DNA from: Nannocystis sp.
GTDB lineage: Bacteria; Myxococcota_A; Polyangia; Nannocystales; Nannocystaceae
Direction of reading: 5' to 3'
NCBI RefSeq assembly: GCF_016714285.1
Contig: NZ_JADJNN010000016.1
Location: 62,001-126,000, forward strand
DNA: 64,000 nucleotides
Under the pieces are notes generated by a model. That model was not told the DNA's origin, searched no databases, and saw nothing but the letters and a program-made list of their open reading frames with translations. Below, in pieces: positions 8,152-17,549 of this stretch (positions are counted from its first letter, which is position 1; the number at the start of each line of letters is the position of its first letter). Both the position numbers and the translations under genes were made by a program.

Positions 8152-9399
8152 TCAGCGGATGTGCAGCCCCCCGGACCAGTTGTAATTGGCGCTTGGGTTC
8201 GGCGGGGTCGCCAGCTTCGGGCTGGCCAGGACATCCCCGCTGGTCGCGTCGATCTGGACCAGGCGGAACTGATCGTCGACGACGAAGAGCGTGTTGTGGA
8301 GCTCGTCGTAGACCGAGGCGCCGAGGAGCAGCGGGCCGAGATCGGGGATCTCGGCGATCACGCCGGTCTCCGCGGTCGTCGGGTCGATCGTGAGCAGCCG
8401 CTGCAGCTGCTTCATGCCGTCGATCGCCACACCGATCAGCTGGCCGTCGGCGCGCACGTAGATCCCGCTGGACCACGGCAGCGGCGCTGCGAATACGGGG
8501 TCACTGATGAGCGCGCCGGTCATGGCGTCGATGACGAAGAGGTGCTCACCCGCCTCGCCGTTCGCGCCGCCGATCATGAAGACGTGGTCGGCGAGGCGGT
8601 CGTACGCGTAGATCGCCTGGTAGAGCGTGGCGATCTCGGGGATCGCGGCGACCAGGGTCGCAACGCCCGTGGCGGGATCGAGGATCCGCAGCTCCTCCTG
8701 CAGCGCGCCGGGGTTCCAGGTGACGCCGACGAGGGTGCCATCGGATCGGACGTGGATGCCACCCGACCAGTTGAAGGTCGGCTCCACGGGTGGGTTATTC
8801 AGCAGGTCGCCCGTGATCGTCTGGATCGAGAAGATACGGGTGATGTTGTCCGAGTTGGCGAAGGCGAACGCATACAGGACCGCAGCGTCCGGGTCGTATG
8901 TGTTGTGCCCGACCGGCAACCAATCCATGCCCGGGATCGCGGCGATCAGGGCGCTGCTGCCGGTCTCCGGGACGATGCAGCGCAGCTCTTCGCTGCCGAG
9001 GCCGCTGCCTGGCTCACCCTTGGCGTAGTTCCAGGTCAGGCCGAACAGGCGCTGGGGCTCGCCCATCGCGTCGCAAGCGGTGCAGCCCGGTGCGCCCGGA
9101 TCTTCGCAGATACCGGCGCCGCCGGTCGATGTACCGGTGTCATCGACCGAGCTGGTCGCGTCGGCGGTCGTCGTGGTCGAGGTGGCGGTCGTCCCCTCGC
9201 CTCCGCCCATCGAGGTGCCTGAACCCGTCGGGATCCCCGTGGAGGACGCCGACTCGGTGTCGCCGCCGCTCGCTCCGCTGCTCGTGGTGTCGCCGGCCTG
9301 CGAGGTCGCCGAGCCGCCGGCCTCCGCCGAGCTGGCGCCGCCCGGGCCGCAACCGAGGATTGGGGCCAGGACGACGGAGAGCCGCAGGGTGGGGAGCAT
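8152..9399 (-). CDS. Tethered lipoprotein with propeller-like repeats
   Basis: 415 residues. Signal peptide MLPTLRLSVVLAPILGC gives a lipobox with Cys 17, then about 75 residues of Ser/Thr/Gly tether. The outer domain has four repeat units of the type 'DPxTGxxTLVAAIPEI ... WSGGIHVRSDGTLVGV', ending in WSGGLHIR. This is a beta-propeller-like arrangement similar to proteins that bind ligands or partners at the cell surface. There is no catalytic motif. Surface location follows from the lipobox; ligand unknown. Confidence 0.8.
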   Translation of the reverse strand: MLPTLRLSVVLAPILGCGPGGASSAEAGGSATSQAGDTTSSGASGGDTESASSTGIPTGSGTSMGGGEGTTATSTTTTADATSSVDDTGTSTGGAGICEDPGAPGCTACDAMGEPQRLFGLTWNYAKGEPGSGLGSEELRCIVPETGSSALIAAIPGMDWLPVGHNTYDPDAAVLYAFAFANSDNITRIFSIQTITGDLLNNPPVEPTFNWSGGIHVRSDGTLVGVTWNPGALQEELRILDPATGVATLVAAIPEIATLYQAIYAYDRLADHVFMIGGANGEAGEHLFVIDAMTGALISDPVFAAPLPWSSGIYVRADGQLIGVAIDGMKQLQRLLTIDPTTAETGVIAEIPDLGPLLLGASVYDELHNTLFVVDDQFRLVQIDATSGDVLASPKLATPPNPSANYNWSGGLHIR

Positions 9400-9469
9400 C
9401 TGCGGAGGATACCTCAAAGAGCGAGCCGCAGTGGGCGTGATCGGCGAGCGGCCGGTCGCTCGAATGGGG

Positions 9470-11188
9470 TCAATGATAGATCACGACGAGCCCGTGATTA
9501 CCGTCGCTGCCAGGGACCCCGCCGTTGCCGGTGCCGACGATATAGTCGGTGTCGGTGGTGTTGGCCGCAGTGATGCCCTTGCCTGCGACCACGCAGCCCG
9601 CACTTGGATCGACGCGGCTGCTGCCGCCGCCGCCGCTACCGCCGGTGTTCAGCGAGCAGTCGCCGCCGCCGCTGCCGCCTCCGAACCACCCGCCGCCACC
9701 GCCACCGCCGCCCTGACCGGGGGCGCCCAGAATGGTGATACCACCCTGAAATTGCGAGCCGCCGCCGCCCATCCCGCTTTGTAGCGTGCAGCCGCAGGTG
9801 GTCGTCCCGCCGGCGCCGCCGCAGGTCGGCGTCCCGCCGAAGCCGCGGGTCCCGTAGGTCATGTCGCCGAGCGGCGGGTCCTTGCCGTCCTCGCCGATCG
9901 GCCCGCCGCCGGCGCCTCCGCCGGGGCAAGGCTGGTTCACGTTGCAGCCGCCGGCGCCTCCGCCCGCGGCCGCGGTGGCGAGCTCGGTGGCGCCGCGCCG
10001 GAGCGCCGAGCGGCCGCCGCCGTTGCCGGCGAAGAATCCCCCGTGACCGCCGCCGCCGTAGATAACCGTCTGCGCGAACGAGTCCTCGCCGCGCTGGCCG
10101 ACGATGACTGTCAACATTTCGCCCGGGGTCACGTCGAGCTTGGCGAGGGCGAAGCCGCCGCCGCCGCCCGGGCCGCCCTGATTGGCGTCCCACGAGCCGC
10201 CGCCGGCGCCCCAGAGCTTCACCCAGATCGACTTCACGCCGTTCGGGACCACGAATGCCTGGTCGTTGCCCTTGTAGGTAAAGGCCGTCTTGATCAGGCC
10301 GCCGAGGTTCGGCTTGAGCTGGTCGACGGTGCAGATCGTCGGCGGCGTGATCAGCTGGTCGGTGCAGACGCCGAGGCTCTCCTCCTGCACGTCGACGAGT
10401 CCGTCGCAGTCGTTGTCGAGCTTATCGTTGCAGACGTCGTTGGCCGCGGGCAGCACGAAATCCATGCACGCGCCCCACATCGCCATGCCGTCCTTGACCA
10501 CGCAGGTCTGGGTGCCTGACAGGCAGATACCGACGTCCGCGGTGCCCTCGGGTCCGGGGTAGCAGGGCCCGACCTCGCCTTGCTTGCACACGCAGGTCTC
10601 GTCGATCGCCGCGTCGCAATTGTTGTCGACCCCGTCGCAGAGCTCGTCCTGCGGCCCGATCGCGCCCTCGCAGGGCCCCCAGGTGTCGCCGACGCACTTC
10701 TGGAGGCCGGCCACGCACTCGCCGACGCCCGCCTGCGGGAAGGGGAAGCAGGCCTGGGTCTCGTCCCCGGCGCACGGGCAGCCCTCGTCGATGTCGCCGT
10801 CGCCGTCGTCGTCCGTGCCGTCACCGCAGAGCTCGCCGTCGCCGGTGGTCCCCGTGGACTGCTCGCTGGTGGTGCTCGCGCTGAGCTCGGTGGTCGACCC
10901 GCTGGTCGTCGCGTCGCTCGTGGCGGTCGTCGTCGATTCGCTCGCGGCGGTCGTTGTCGCCGTGGTGGTTGCGAGGGTCTCGCCCATGCTCTCCGAGCCC
11001 GCGGTGGTCGGGCTCGTCGTCGTCGGCGTCCCGGAGCTCGATTCAGCCGGGGCCGTGGTCGAGCCGGTCGCGCTGCCCGTGTCGGTCGCCGTCGAGGTGC
11101 TGATCGCGTCGTCGCCACAGGCGCTCGCGGCCGCCACCAGCACGACCGCCAGCGCGGACCAGGACTTCACGGTGTCGATTGCTGTCAT
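9470..11188 (-). CDS. Lipoprotein with MopE-like Cys/Asp repeats and glycine-rich domain
   Basis: 572 residues. Signal peptide with lipobox ASAC (Cys 24), a long Ser/Thr tether, then Cys/Asp repeats such as CGDGTDDDGDGDIDEGC, LCDGVDNNCDAAIDETC and VCNDKLDNDCDGLVD. These are the MopE-type 'putative metal-binding' repeats common in myxobacteria. The second half begins TFTYKG-like (AFTYKGNDQAFVVPNGVKSI) and is an ALK-type glycine-rich domain with runs of Gly and Cys, ending HGLVVIYH. Such domains form compact polyglycine-II-type folds in surface proteins. Role: surface display, perhaps calcium or metal binding (family inference). It is divergent from the oxidoreductase at 11304. Confidence 0.85.
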   Translation of the reverse strand: MTAIDTVKSWSALAVVLVAAASACGDDAISTSTATDTGSATGSTTAPAESSSGTPTTTSPTTAGSESMGETLATTTATTTAASESTTTATSDATTSGSTTELSASTTSEQSTGTTGDGELCGDGTDDDGDGDIDEGCPCAGDETQACFPFPQAGVGECVAGLQKCVGDTWGPCEGAIGPQDELCDGVDNNCDAAIDETCVCKQGEVGPCYPGPEGTADVGICLSGTQTCVVKDGMAMWGACMDFVLPAANDVCNDKLDNDCDGLVDVQEESLGVCTDQLITPPTICTVDQLKPNLGGLIKTAFTYKGNDQAFVVPNGVKSIWVKLWGAGGGSWDANQGGPGGGGGFALAKLDVTPGEMLTVIVGQRGEDSFAQTVIYGGGGHGGFFAGNGGGRSALRRGATELATAAAGGGAGGCNVNQPCPGGGAGGGPIGEDGKDPPLGDMTYGTRGFGGTPTCGGAGGTTTCGCTLQSGMGGGGSQFQGGITILGAPGQGGGGGGGGWFGGGSGGGDCSLNTGGSGGGGSSRVDPSAGCVVAGKGITAANTTDTDYIVGTGNGGVPGSDGNHGLVVIYH

Positions 11189-11303
11189 GTCGAGCGCCTC
11201 CGAAAATGCGGCCCGATGCTACCACTGCGCAAGGTGTCAGTGAGGCGCCGCGTTGCAGCGACAGGGGCTGACGCCGGCGCGCCCACCCGCTACCCTCCCG
11301 GCC

Positions 11304-12917
11304 ATGAACACCCCGAGCAAGCCGTGGAGCCGCCGCCTCCCCGCGAATTTCCCCGCGTCGCAGGCGTGGGACACGATCGTCGTCGGCTCCGGGATGGGCG
11401 GCATGACCTGCGCCGCCATGCTCGCCAAGCTCGGCCAGCGCGTCCTCGTGCTCGAGCAGCACTACGTCCCCGGTGGGTTCACCCACAGCTTCAAGCGGCC
11501 TGGCGGATATCACTGGGACGTCGGCGTCCACGCGGTCGGCGAGGTCACGGAGCGCAGCCTCACCGGTCGCCTCCTGCGTCACCTCAGCGACGACCGCCTG
11601 CACTGGTCCTCGCTCGGCGCGAGCTACGACGAGTTCGATTTTCCTGGCGGTCTCCACATCGAGTTCCCCGACACACCGCAGCGCTTCCGCGAGCACCTCA
11701 TCGACGCCTTCCCGCGCGAGCAGGCCGCGATCGACGGCTATCTTCACCGCGTCCGCGAGGTCGCCGGCGCGATGCGCAGCTATTACCTCGCCCGCCTGCT
11801 GCCCGCCGGCGCGGGCGGCCTCGCCGAGCGCCTGCTGGCTCGACCGGCGCGTCAGGCCTTCGCCGAGCGCACCGCCGACGTGCTCGCGCAGACCACCCAG
11901 GACCCGCACCTGCGCAGCGTGCTCGCGGCCCAGTGGGCCTACCACGGCTCGCCGCCGAGCCGCAGCTCGTTCGCGATCCAGGCCCTCGTCACCAAGCACT
12001 TCATGTACGGCGGCTATTACCCCGTCGGCGGCTCGCAGCAGATCGCCCTGCAGCTGCTCCAGACCGTCGCCGACGCCGGCGGCTACACCCGCATCTCCGC
12101 CGACGTGAGCCGGATCGTCGTCGAGGACGGCCGCGCCGTCGGTGTGCGCCTCGGCGACGGCGAGGAGCTCCGCGCGACCCGCATCGTCAGCGCCGCTGGC
12201 GTGCTCTCCACCGTCGACCGCCTGCTCCCGCCCGAGTTCGCGACCCGCGACTGGGTCAGCTCGGTCCGCCGCCTCGCCCCCGCGCCGGCCCACGTCTGCC
12301 TCTACCTCGGCTTCAAGGGCGACATCCGGGCCGCCGGCGCCGGCCCGGCCAACCGCTGGTTCTACGACACCTGGGACCTCGAGACCGACGCCTGGCGCAT
12401 CGACCATGTCCCCGAGGACATGCCCGACGCCCCCGTGCTGTACTGCAGCTTCCCCTCGCTCAAGGACCCGAGCCACGACCCCGGGCCCGAGCAGCGGCAC
12501 ACCGGCGAGGTCGTCACCTTCGTCCCCTGGGACCGCTTCGCCGGCTGGCTCGGCAGCCGCTGGCACAAGCGCGGCGCCGACTACGACGAGTTCAAGCAGC
12601 GCCTGCAGGACCGCCTGCTCGCGCAGTTCCTGGCCAAGATGCCGGCGCTGCGCGACATGGTCGACCACGTCGAGCTGTCGACGCCGCTGACCACCGACCA
12701 TTTCGTGCGACCGACCCGAGGATCGATCTACGGCATCGAGCCGACCCCCGAGCGCTTCGCCAACCCGCACCTGCGCCCGCGCTCGCCGATCCCCGGCCTC
12801 TTCCTCGCCGGCAGCGACGTCGCCACGGTCGGGGTCATCGGCGCGATGATGGGCGGCGTCCTCGCGGCCGCCTCGATCGCCCCGCGCCGGGCCCTCGCGC
12901 TGCTGCGCGGCCTGTGA
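11304..12917 (+). CDS. FAD-dependent phytoene-desaturase/retinol-saturase-like oxidoreductase
   Basis: 537 residues. The dinucleotide-binding motif VVGSGMGGMTCAAMLAKLGQ (about 30-49) is followed by RVLVLEQHYVPGGFTHSF, the Glu and PGG signature of carotenoid desaturases, isomerases and retinol saturases. The C-terminal FAD motif PIPGLFLAGSDVATVGVIGA is intact. The length and layout fit the CrtI/CrtISO/RetSat group. Likely substrate is a polyene or long-chain unsaturated lipid. There are no other carotenoid genes nearby, so pathway is unassigned. Start is the ATG at 11304; upstream codons overlap the intergenic region divergent from the lipoprotein at 9470. Confidence 0.85.
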   Translation: MNTPSKPWSRRLPANFPASQAWDTIVVGSGMGGMTCAAMLAKLGQRVLVLEQHYVPGGFTHSFKRPGGYHWDVGVHAVGEVTERSLTGRLLRHLSDDRLHWSSLGASYDEFDFPGGLHIEFPDTPQRFREHLIDAFPREQAAIDGYLHRVREVAGAMRSYYLARLLPAGAGGLAERLLARPARQAFAERTADVLAQTTQDPHLRSVLAAQWAYHGSPPSRSSFAIQALVTKHFMYGGYYPVGGSQQIALQLLQTVADAGGYTRISADVSRIVVEDGRAVGVRLGDGEELRATRIVSAAGVLSTVDRLLPPEFATRDWVSSVRRLAPAPAHVCLYLGFKGDIRAAGAGPANRWFYDTWDLETDAWRIDHVPEDMPDAPVLYCSFPSLKDPSHDPGPEQRHTGEVVTFVPWDRFAGWLGSRWHKRGADYDEFKQRLQDRLLAQFLAKMPALRDMVDHVELSTPLTTDHFVRPTRGSIYGIEPTPERFANPHLRPRSPIPGLFLAGSDVATVGVIGAMMGGVLAAASIAPRRALALLRGL

Positions 12918-12985
12918 TTGGCGAGCCGAAGCCCGCGAATCACTGCCAGATGGCCGCGTGATACCTTCCCCCCCGAGAGGCCGCG

Positions 12986-13192
12986 ATGGCGAAGAAGCCC
13001 GAGAAGATCACCCACAACCACGACTTCGCGTACACCAGCGACGCCGAGCTCAACGCCCAGATCGCCGCGTTTACGGCGGCATATGAGGCCAGCCACGATC
13101 ACCGCCTGGCGATGGACGCCCGCCGCTCGCTCGGGCCGGGCAAGGTGCGCATTACCTTCCGCCAGGTCGACAAGAAGCCGGGCCGCAAGTAG
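12986..13192 (+). CDS. Small hypothetical basic protein
   Basis: 68 residues with a good ribosome site (GAGAGG, 5 nt before ATG). It begins MAKKPEKITHNHDFAYTSDA, has a central helix-forming stretch and a Lys/Arg-rich end (KKPGRK). There is no signal peptide and no family I recognise. It is separate from the oxidoreductase upstream by 68 nt. Possibly nucleic-acid-binding given the charge; that is only inference. Confidence 0.65.
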   Translation: MAKKPEKITHNHDFAYTSDAELNAQIAAFTAAYEASHDHRLAMDARRSLGPGKVRITFRQVDKKPGRK

Positions 13193-13370
13193 GGGCTTGT
13201 GCGCCCAAAGCCGCGCGGCCCGGCGCACAAGCGCGAGGCTTCGTAGGTGAGTCGCCAGCACGCACGAAACGCCGTGACGCTGGACGCCGAGACGTGATAC
13301 TCGGGAACATAGGCCTGCGCTCTATCTGCGCGGTGCGACCAGTATTCACGACGAGATGGAGAGGCATATC

Positions 13371-14330
13371 ATGACGAAAAATCTGACGGCCACGCAGCTA
13401 TTCGCTATCGCGTTCACCCTGGCCGGCTGTGGCGACAATGGCAGCGGCAACGAGAGCGTCACCAACCCCACCGCGGCCCACTCCACCAGCGGGACCGACG
13501 GCGCCTCCGAGACCGGCGCCGGCACGACCGTGAGCGTCGACCCGAGCAAGCCCACTGAGGGCTCGAGCGGCGACCCGACCACCACCACCACCGGCAGCGT
13601 CGGCAGCACCGGCGATGCGACCGACACCAGCATGTTCATCGTCCCGAACGACTTCCCCGGTCCTGTCGACGGAGAGTGCGATGTCTTCGCGCAGAACTGC
13701 TTCGACGGCGACAAGTGCGTCGCGTGGGCCATGGGCGGCGGCGGGGCCTGGAACGCCACCAAGTGCGTGAAGGAGACCGGCAAGAAGATCGCCGGCGACG
13801 TGTGCATGACCGAGGGCGGCGGCGTCAGCGGCATGGACGACTGCGCCAAGGGCAACATGTGCTGGAACGTCAACGACAAGAACCAGGGTATCTGCGTCGC
13901 CCTCTGCACCGGCACCGAGGCGGCCCCCAAGTGCGACCCGGGCTTCGCGTGCGCCATCGCCAACGGTGGCGTGCTCAATCTCTGCCTCCCCGCGTGTGAC
14001 CCCCTGCTGCAGGACTGCGACGGGACCGACGTCTGCATCCCAAACCTGGAAAAATTCGTGTGCGTCCTGGACGCCTCGGGCGACGGCGGCAAGCAGAACG
14101 ACCCCTGCGAGTTCGCAAACAACTGCGACAAGGGCCTCATCTGCCTCAAGATCGCGGCCGCCTCGCCGGACTGCATGAAGGGCTCGACGGGCTGCTGCTC
14201 GCCGTTCTGTGACTTCGCAAAGCAGGACACGGTGTGCCCGAACGGGACCGAGTGCGTCCAGTGGTTCGACCCGATGATGCCGGTCCCGCCGGGCTTCGAG
14301 GATGTCGGCGTGTGCAGCATCCCGGCCTGA
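13371..14330 (+). CDS. Cys-rich tethered lipoprotein
   Basis: 319 residues. The preferred start is ATG 13371, with GAGAGG upstream; an in-frame ATG at 13356 is possible. Lipobox TLAGC, Ser/Thr/Gly tether of about 75 residues, then a domain with more than 20 cysteines in pairs (CDVFAQNCFDGDKCV, CAKGNMCWN, CDPGFACA, CEFANNCDKGLICL, GCCSPFCD). Spacing is that of the disulfide-rich 'Cys-knot' surface proteins found many times per genome in myxobacteria. Surface exposed; no enzyme motif. Convergent with the next lipoprotein gene. Confidence 0.8.
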   Translation: MTKNLTATQLFAIAFTLAGCGDNGSGNESVTNPTAAHSTSGTDGASETGAGTTVSVDPSKPTEGSSGDPTTTTTGSVGSTGDATDTSMFIVPNDFPGPVDGECDVFAQNCFDGDKCVAWAMGGGGAWNATKCVKETGKKIAGDVCMTEGGGVSGMDDCAKGNMCWNVNDKNQGICVALCTGTEAAPKCDPGFACAIANGGVLNLCLPACDPLLQDCDGTDVCIPNLEKFVCVLDASGDGGKQNDPCEFANNCDKGLICLKIAAASPDCMKGSTGCCSPFCDFAKQDTVCPNGTECVQWFDPMMPVPPGFEDVGVCSIPA

Positions 14331-14405
14331 TCATTGCCCGGTGCGTCCGCGAGGCCCTTGTCGCACCTGTTGAACGCAGGCTCGTTGTGCCGCGCGGCGG
14401 GCACA

Positions 14406-15112
14406 CTAAGCGCGGCACACTGCCGGATAAATCGCGTCCCCAATTTCCGGCAGTACACACACCTCAAGGTCCCCCCGTAGATTCCAGCCGAGAGGCACGA
14501 AAGACGCTCGACATCGGTCACCAGCGCGAGACACTCCTGAAAGTAGCTATCTGGACGCAGTTCGCGCAAGAATGAACCCAGAGCGTCGCCCCCGAGGTCA
14601 CACCATGTCCATTCGGTGGTAATAATCGTACCATCACCATTCAGAACGAACGCCCCCGCTCGGCCCCCATATGAGCTGATGGAGTCCGTCCATTCGAGAT
14701 ATCCGCTTTTCCCGGACGCGAACAGGTTGAGCCAGCACGTGAGCACGGGACCGTCCAACTCCGGCGTTGCGCACGTGAACTCACAGATGTCACCGCCCCC
14801 ATACAGGCAACCGATATCCAGGTGGTCGCAGGAGGGTGCGAGCTCAGCAGGGCAGGCGCACCGATCGATCGGTTCCTCGGTCGTCGAGCTACCGCTGCTG
14901 GACGAGTCCCCCTCGGTCAGGCTCCCGTCCGTGGTCGTACCGGAGCCAGACGAATCGCTCGATTCGGCCGTCTCCGGGTCGGTCGTGGCTGACGTTTCGC
15001 CGCCTCCGCGTTGGCACGCGAGCAGCGCAGTCACGGCCACCCAAATCGTGGTCCAATGTCGGGGCCAACCGTGATCATCCCGTCGCTGTTCCTTGGTCGC
15101 CAATCGTCGCAT
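14406..15112 (-). CDS. Tethered lipoprotein, frameshifted near its 3' end
   Basis: From ATG 15112 (GAAGG 8 nt upstream) comes a signal segment WTTIWVAVTALLAC, a Ser/Thr-rich tether, then a Cys-containing domain (RCACPAELAPSCDHLDIGC, ICEFTCATPELDGPVLTC, TTEWTWCDLGG). At the run of six C at 14471-14476 the frame changes: the shifted frame gives LEVCVLPEIGDAIYPAVCRA and stops at 14406. The unshifted frame runs on antisense through the neighbouring gene to 13346, which is implausible. I therefore take 14406 as the real end with a homopolymer indel. Function unknown; surface location from the lipobox. Confidence 0.65.
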
Positions 15113-15310
15113 TTCGAGGCCTTCGGTATCGCACATTTCGGGGGCGGCGCTACAGCGAGGCCCTCCGACTTCGCCCGCACAGCGGCTGGACCCCATGAGC
15201 AAGAATTGTGCCGAACGCAGCGCGTTGGTGTGGGCCGCTATCAGCAACGAAGGCGCGAATGCCGTGCGCAGGAGTGCATGGAATGCATGCGGCCGCCCGG
15301 CGGCGCGCCG

Positions 15311-16072
15311 TCACCCCGGCGGCGCGACGGTCCCGGCGGCCTCTGGCGCCGCGCAGGGCCCCAGCGCCGCGATCGCGGCGCTCACGTCGGCGCTGGCCAG
15401 ATCGAGGGTCTGGCGCAGCCCCTCGACCAGCAGCGCGCGGGCGGCCGCCGAATTGTAGTAGGCCCCGGAGACTCGCTTGCCCGAGTATTCGTAGACCTTG
15501 CCGAAGCTCGCCGTCTTGCGGTCGCCGCAGCGATGGAGCTGGAGGCTGAAGCGCAGCTCGAAGTCTGTGTATAGAAAGGGCACGCCGAGCCAGGAGAGGA
15601 CCGCACCGGGGAAGATATTGAGCTGCGAGCGCATGGCCGTGCGCTCGAGCGTCCCGGTGAGCACATAATCCGCGGTCGGTGCATTGGCCGGGAGGTCCTC
15701 GACGAACACGCCGCCGGGCACGCGTCGCGCGAGCAGGGCCCCGAGGTCGCGGTCGAGCGAGCCGACGATCTGCGTGGCGAAGCCGTTCGCGCTCGAGCGG
15801 ATCGCCCGGTCCTGCTCGGGGACCAGGCTGGTGGCGCCGAGGTGGAACAGGTTGACGAGCGGGACGAAGCTGGTCCCGATCGTCTGCGACGCGTCCTCCC
15901 CGCGGCCGTCCACGAGGACCTCGACCTGCACCCTCGGCTCCGTGCTCGCGGCCCGGGCGGGCTCTCCGACGGACAGGCTGCGCGCCGCCTCGCGCTTCAC
16001 CAGGCACGCGGCGCTCAGCGCCGCCAGCACGACCACCAGAGACCCGCGATAGGAGCGCCGCAAGCTGAACAT
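15311..16072 (-). CDS. Lipoprotein of unknown function
   Basis: 253 residues. N-terminus RGSLVVVLAALSAACLVKRE gives a lipobox (Cys 23) without the usual low-complexity tether. The mature part has a strand-helix pattern (RVQVEVLVDGRGEDASQTIG, YVLTGTLERTAMRSQLNIFP, ELRFSLQLHRCGDRKTASFG), reminiscent of lipoproteins that assemble in the outer-membrane periplasmic face (ABC-transporter-auxiliary or GNA1162-like). I cannot confirm the family. Divergent from the small gene at 16252. Confidence 0.7.
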   Translation of the reverse strand: MFSLRRSYRGSLVVVLAALSAACLVKREAARSLSVGEPARAASTEPRVQVEVLVDGRGEDASQTIGTSFVPLVNLFHLGATSLVPEQDRAIRSSANGFATQIVGSLDRDLGALLARRVPGGVFVEDLPANAPTADYVLTGTLERTAMRSQLNIFPGAVLSWLGVPFLYTDFELRFSLQLHRCGDRKTASFGKVYEYSGKRVSGAYYNSAAARALLVEGLRQTLDLASADVSAAIAALGPCAAPEAAGTVAPPG

Positions 16073-16251
16073 GCCCGCAAGCTATCACCTGGCGCGAGCC
16101 GCCCGAATGTGAATCGGGCGCAGAGTTTTCGCCAGGACCGCTCCGCCGCCGTCATCCCTGCGGTGGCGCGGAGCTCCTGCTCACATTTCCACGCGCGGCC
16201 GAATCGTGCCACCACCGGAACTTCGCCGGCCCCTCGCTGTCCGTGGCGACG

Positions 16252-16485
16252 ATGCATGCCTGGCTCGCCCTCATCACCCTCCTCGCGGCCCCGGGGGCGC
16301 CAGCGGCCGATCTGGCCGGCTCGGTCGCCGCGGCCGAGTCGACCCTGACCGCCGCGGGGCTGCGGCCCGGGGAGTCTGATTACGACGCCAGCGTGACCAT
16401 CAGCGCGGCGGCTGAGCGGTCGCAACCCGAACGACAAGACAGGCTGATGGATCGCTGGCGGTGGCCGGTGACTCTTTCACCTTGA
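16252..16485 (+). CDS. Small exported protein, possibly truncated
   Basis: MHAWLALITLLAAPGAPAAD is a plausible signal peptide, followed by about 35 residues of helix-like sequence (LAGSVAAAESTLTAAGLRPG). The last 20 residues (from RSQPERQ) look unlike a folded end and the frame stops 8 nt from the convergent SGNH gene, so the gene is either very short or has lost its 3' part. Function unknown. Confidence 0.35.
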   Translation: MHAWLALITLLAAPGAPAADLAGSVAAAESTLTAAGLRPGESDYDASVTISAAAERSQPERQDRLMDRWRWPVTLSP

Positions 16486-16492
16486 CGCCGGA

Positions 16493-17533
16493 TCAGCGCG
16501 GGTCGCAGACGCGGGCCGCGGGCAGCTCGCGCAGGAGCAGCGCGGCGAGGCCCTGGGCGATGAGCTCATGGCCTTTGCGCGAGTAGTGGTCGCCGTTGCC
16601 GCGAAACAGTGCCTTGAGCGAGGCCCTGTCGACCGCTTGAAACGCCGCGTGGGCGTCGAAGAGCAGCACGCCGTCGCTGGCCAGCGACAGGAATAGACGA
16701 TGACTGGCCAGATCCCGCGAACGCGGTGCGTGGGCGTTCCTGGATGCTCGACCGACGATGACGACGGGGATCCCACGACCGTGGGTCAGCGCGATCATCT
16801 CGCGGAAGTTATCCGCGAGCGAGTGCTCCCAGCGGGCCAGGTTCTCGGGATTCCTGGACGCCACCTGCTCGCCCTCGCCGGTCATCCGGGGCACCCGCAT
16901 CAACTCGAAGTGCAGGGCCAGCAGCTTGCGGCCGATGACGACTGCGCGGCTGGTCAGGACGAACTTCCAGATGCTCGTGTGCAGCTGGGCGCGCCGGTTG
17001 AGGTCCCGTTCGTCCTCGTATTCGTTGGTGCCGCCGAAGTCGAGGATCACCAGGTCGGGCTCGTGGCGCAGGGCGTCCTTCAGCGCCACGAGCGCTCGCG
17101 TCGAGCCCTGGCCCTTCACAGCGAGGTTGATGCCCTCCCAGCGCCGCGCGCCGCACGTGCGCCGGAGCAGGCGGACCAGCGCCCCGGTGTAGCCGCCTGC
17201 GCCGGCCGCGTGCGAGCCGCCGAAGGTGAAGGCGCGGATCGTATTGGGGCGCTTGATACGGTCGAAGGACTGTTTGAAGATCGGCCGGTACTGGGTCGGC
17301 CAGCAGGTGATCTTCGCCTCGTCGTCGGGCTCGCACTGCGGCCGAGTGAAGTCGAAGCCGTAGTCGAACGAGGGCTCGACCCTGGCGTAGAGCTCGGGCC
17401 CGACCTGCGCGGGAGTCCAGAGCAGACGCGCAGCCGCCTCGACGCCGATCAACCATACAAGCGTCCAGGCGAGCGCCCAGGGGCGGCGGGGTCTTTTCGT
17501 GGTGCTGCTCGGCTCGGGGTTGGAAATGTACAT
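16493..17533 (-). CDS. SGNH/GDSL-type hydrolase, partner of the MBOAT acyltransferase
   Basis: 346 residues from ATG 17533, 16 nt after the MBOAT stop. One N-terminal membrane segment (WALAWTLVWLIGVEAAARLL) anchors an SGNH domain. The nucleophile is in FGGSHAAG (Ser 107), an Asn-type block in FGGTNEYED, and the catalytic Asp-His in GNGDHYSRKGH (Asp 315, His 316/322). This is the AlgJ/AlgX/PatB-like partner which in such pairs transfers or removes O-acetyl groups on extracellular polysaccharide after the MBOAT brings acetyl across the membrane. Acceptor unknown. Confidence 0.8.
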   Translation of the reverse strand: MYISNPEPSSTTKRPRRPWALAWTLVWLIGVEAAARLLWTPAQVGPELYARVEPSFDYGFDFTRPQCEPDDEAKITCWPTQYRPIFKQSFDRIKRPNTIRAFTFGGSHAAGAGGYTGALVRLLRRTCGARRWEGINLAVKGQGSTRALVALKDALRHEPDLVILDFGGTNEYEDERDLNRRAQLHTSIWKFVLTSRAVVIGRKLLALHFELMRVPRMTGEGEQVASRNPENLARWEHSLADNFREMIALTHGRGIPVVIVGRASRNAHAPRSRDLASHRLFLSLASDGVLLFDAHAAFQAVDRASLKALFRGNGDHYSRKGHELIAQGLAALLLRELPAARVCDPR

Positions 17534-17549
17534 GGCCGGCTCGGGAGCT

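Noticed and set aside
13346..14405. Continuation of the minus-strand lipoprotein frame from 14405 to 13346
   Set aside because: It is antisense to a clear lipoprotein gene, and a one-base correction in the run of C at 14471-14476 gives a natural end at 14406.
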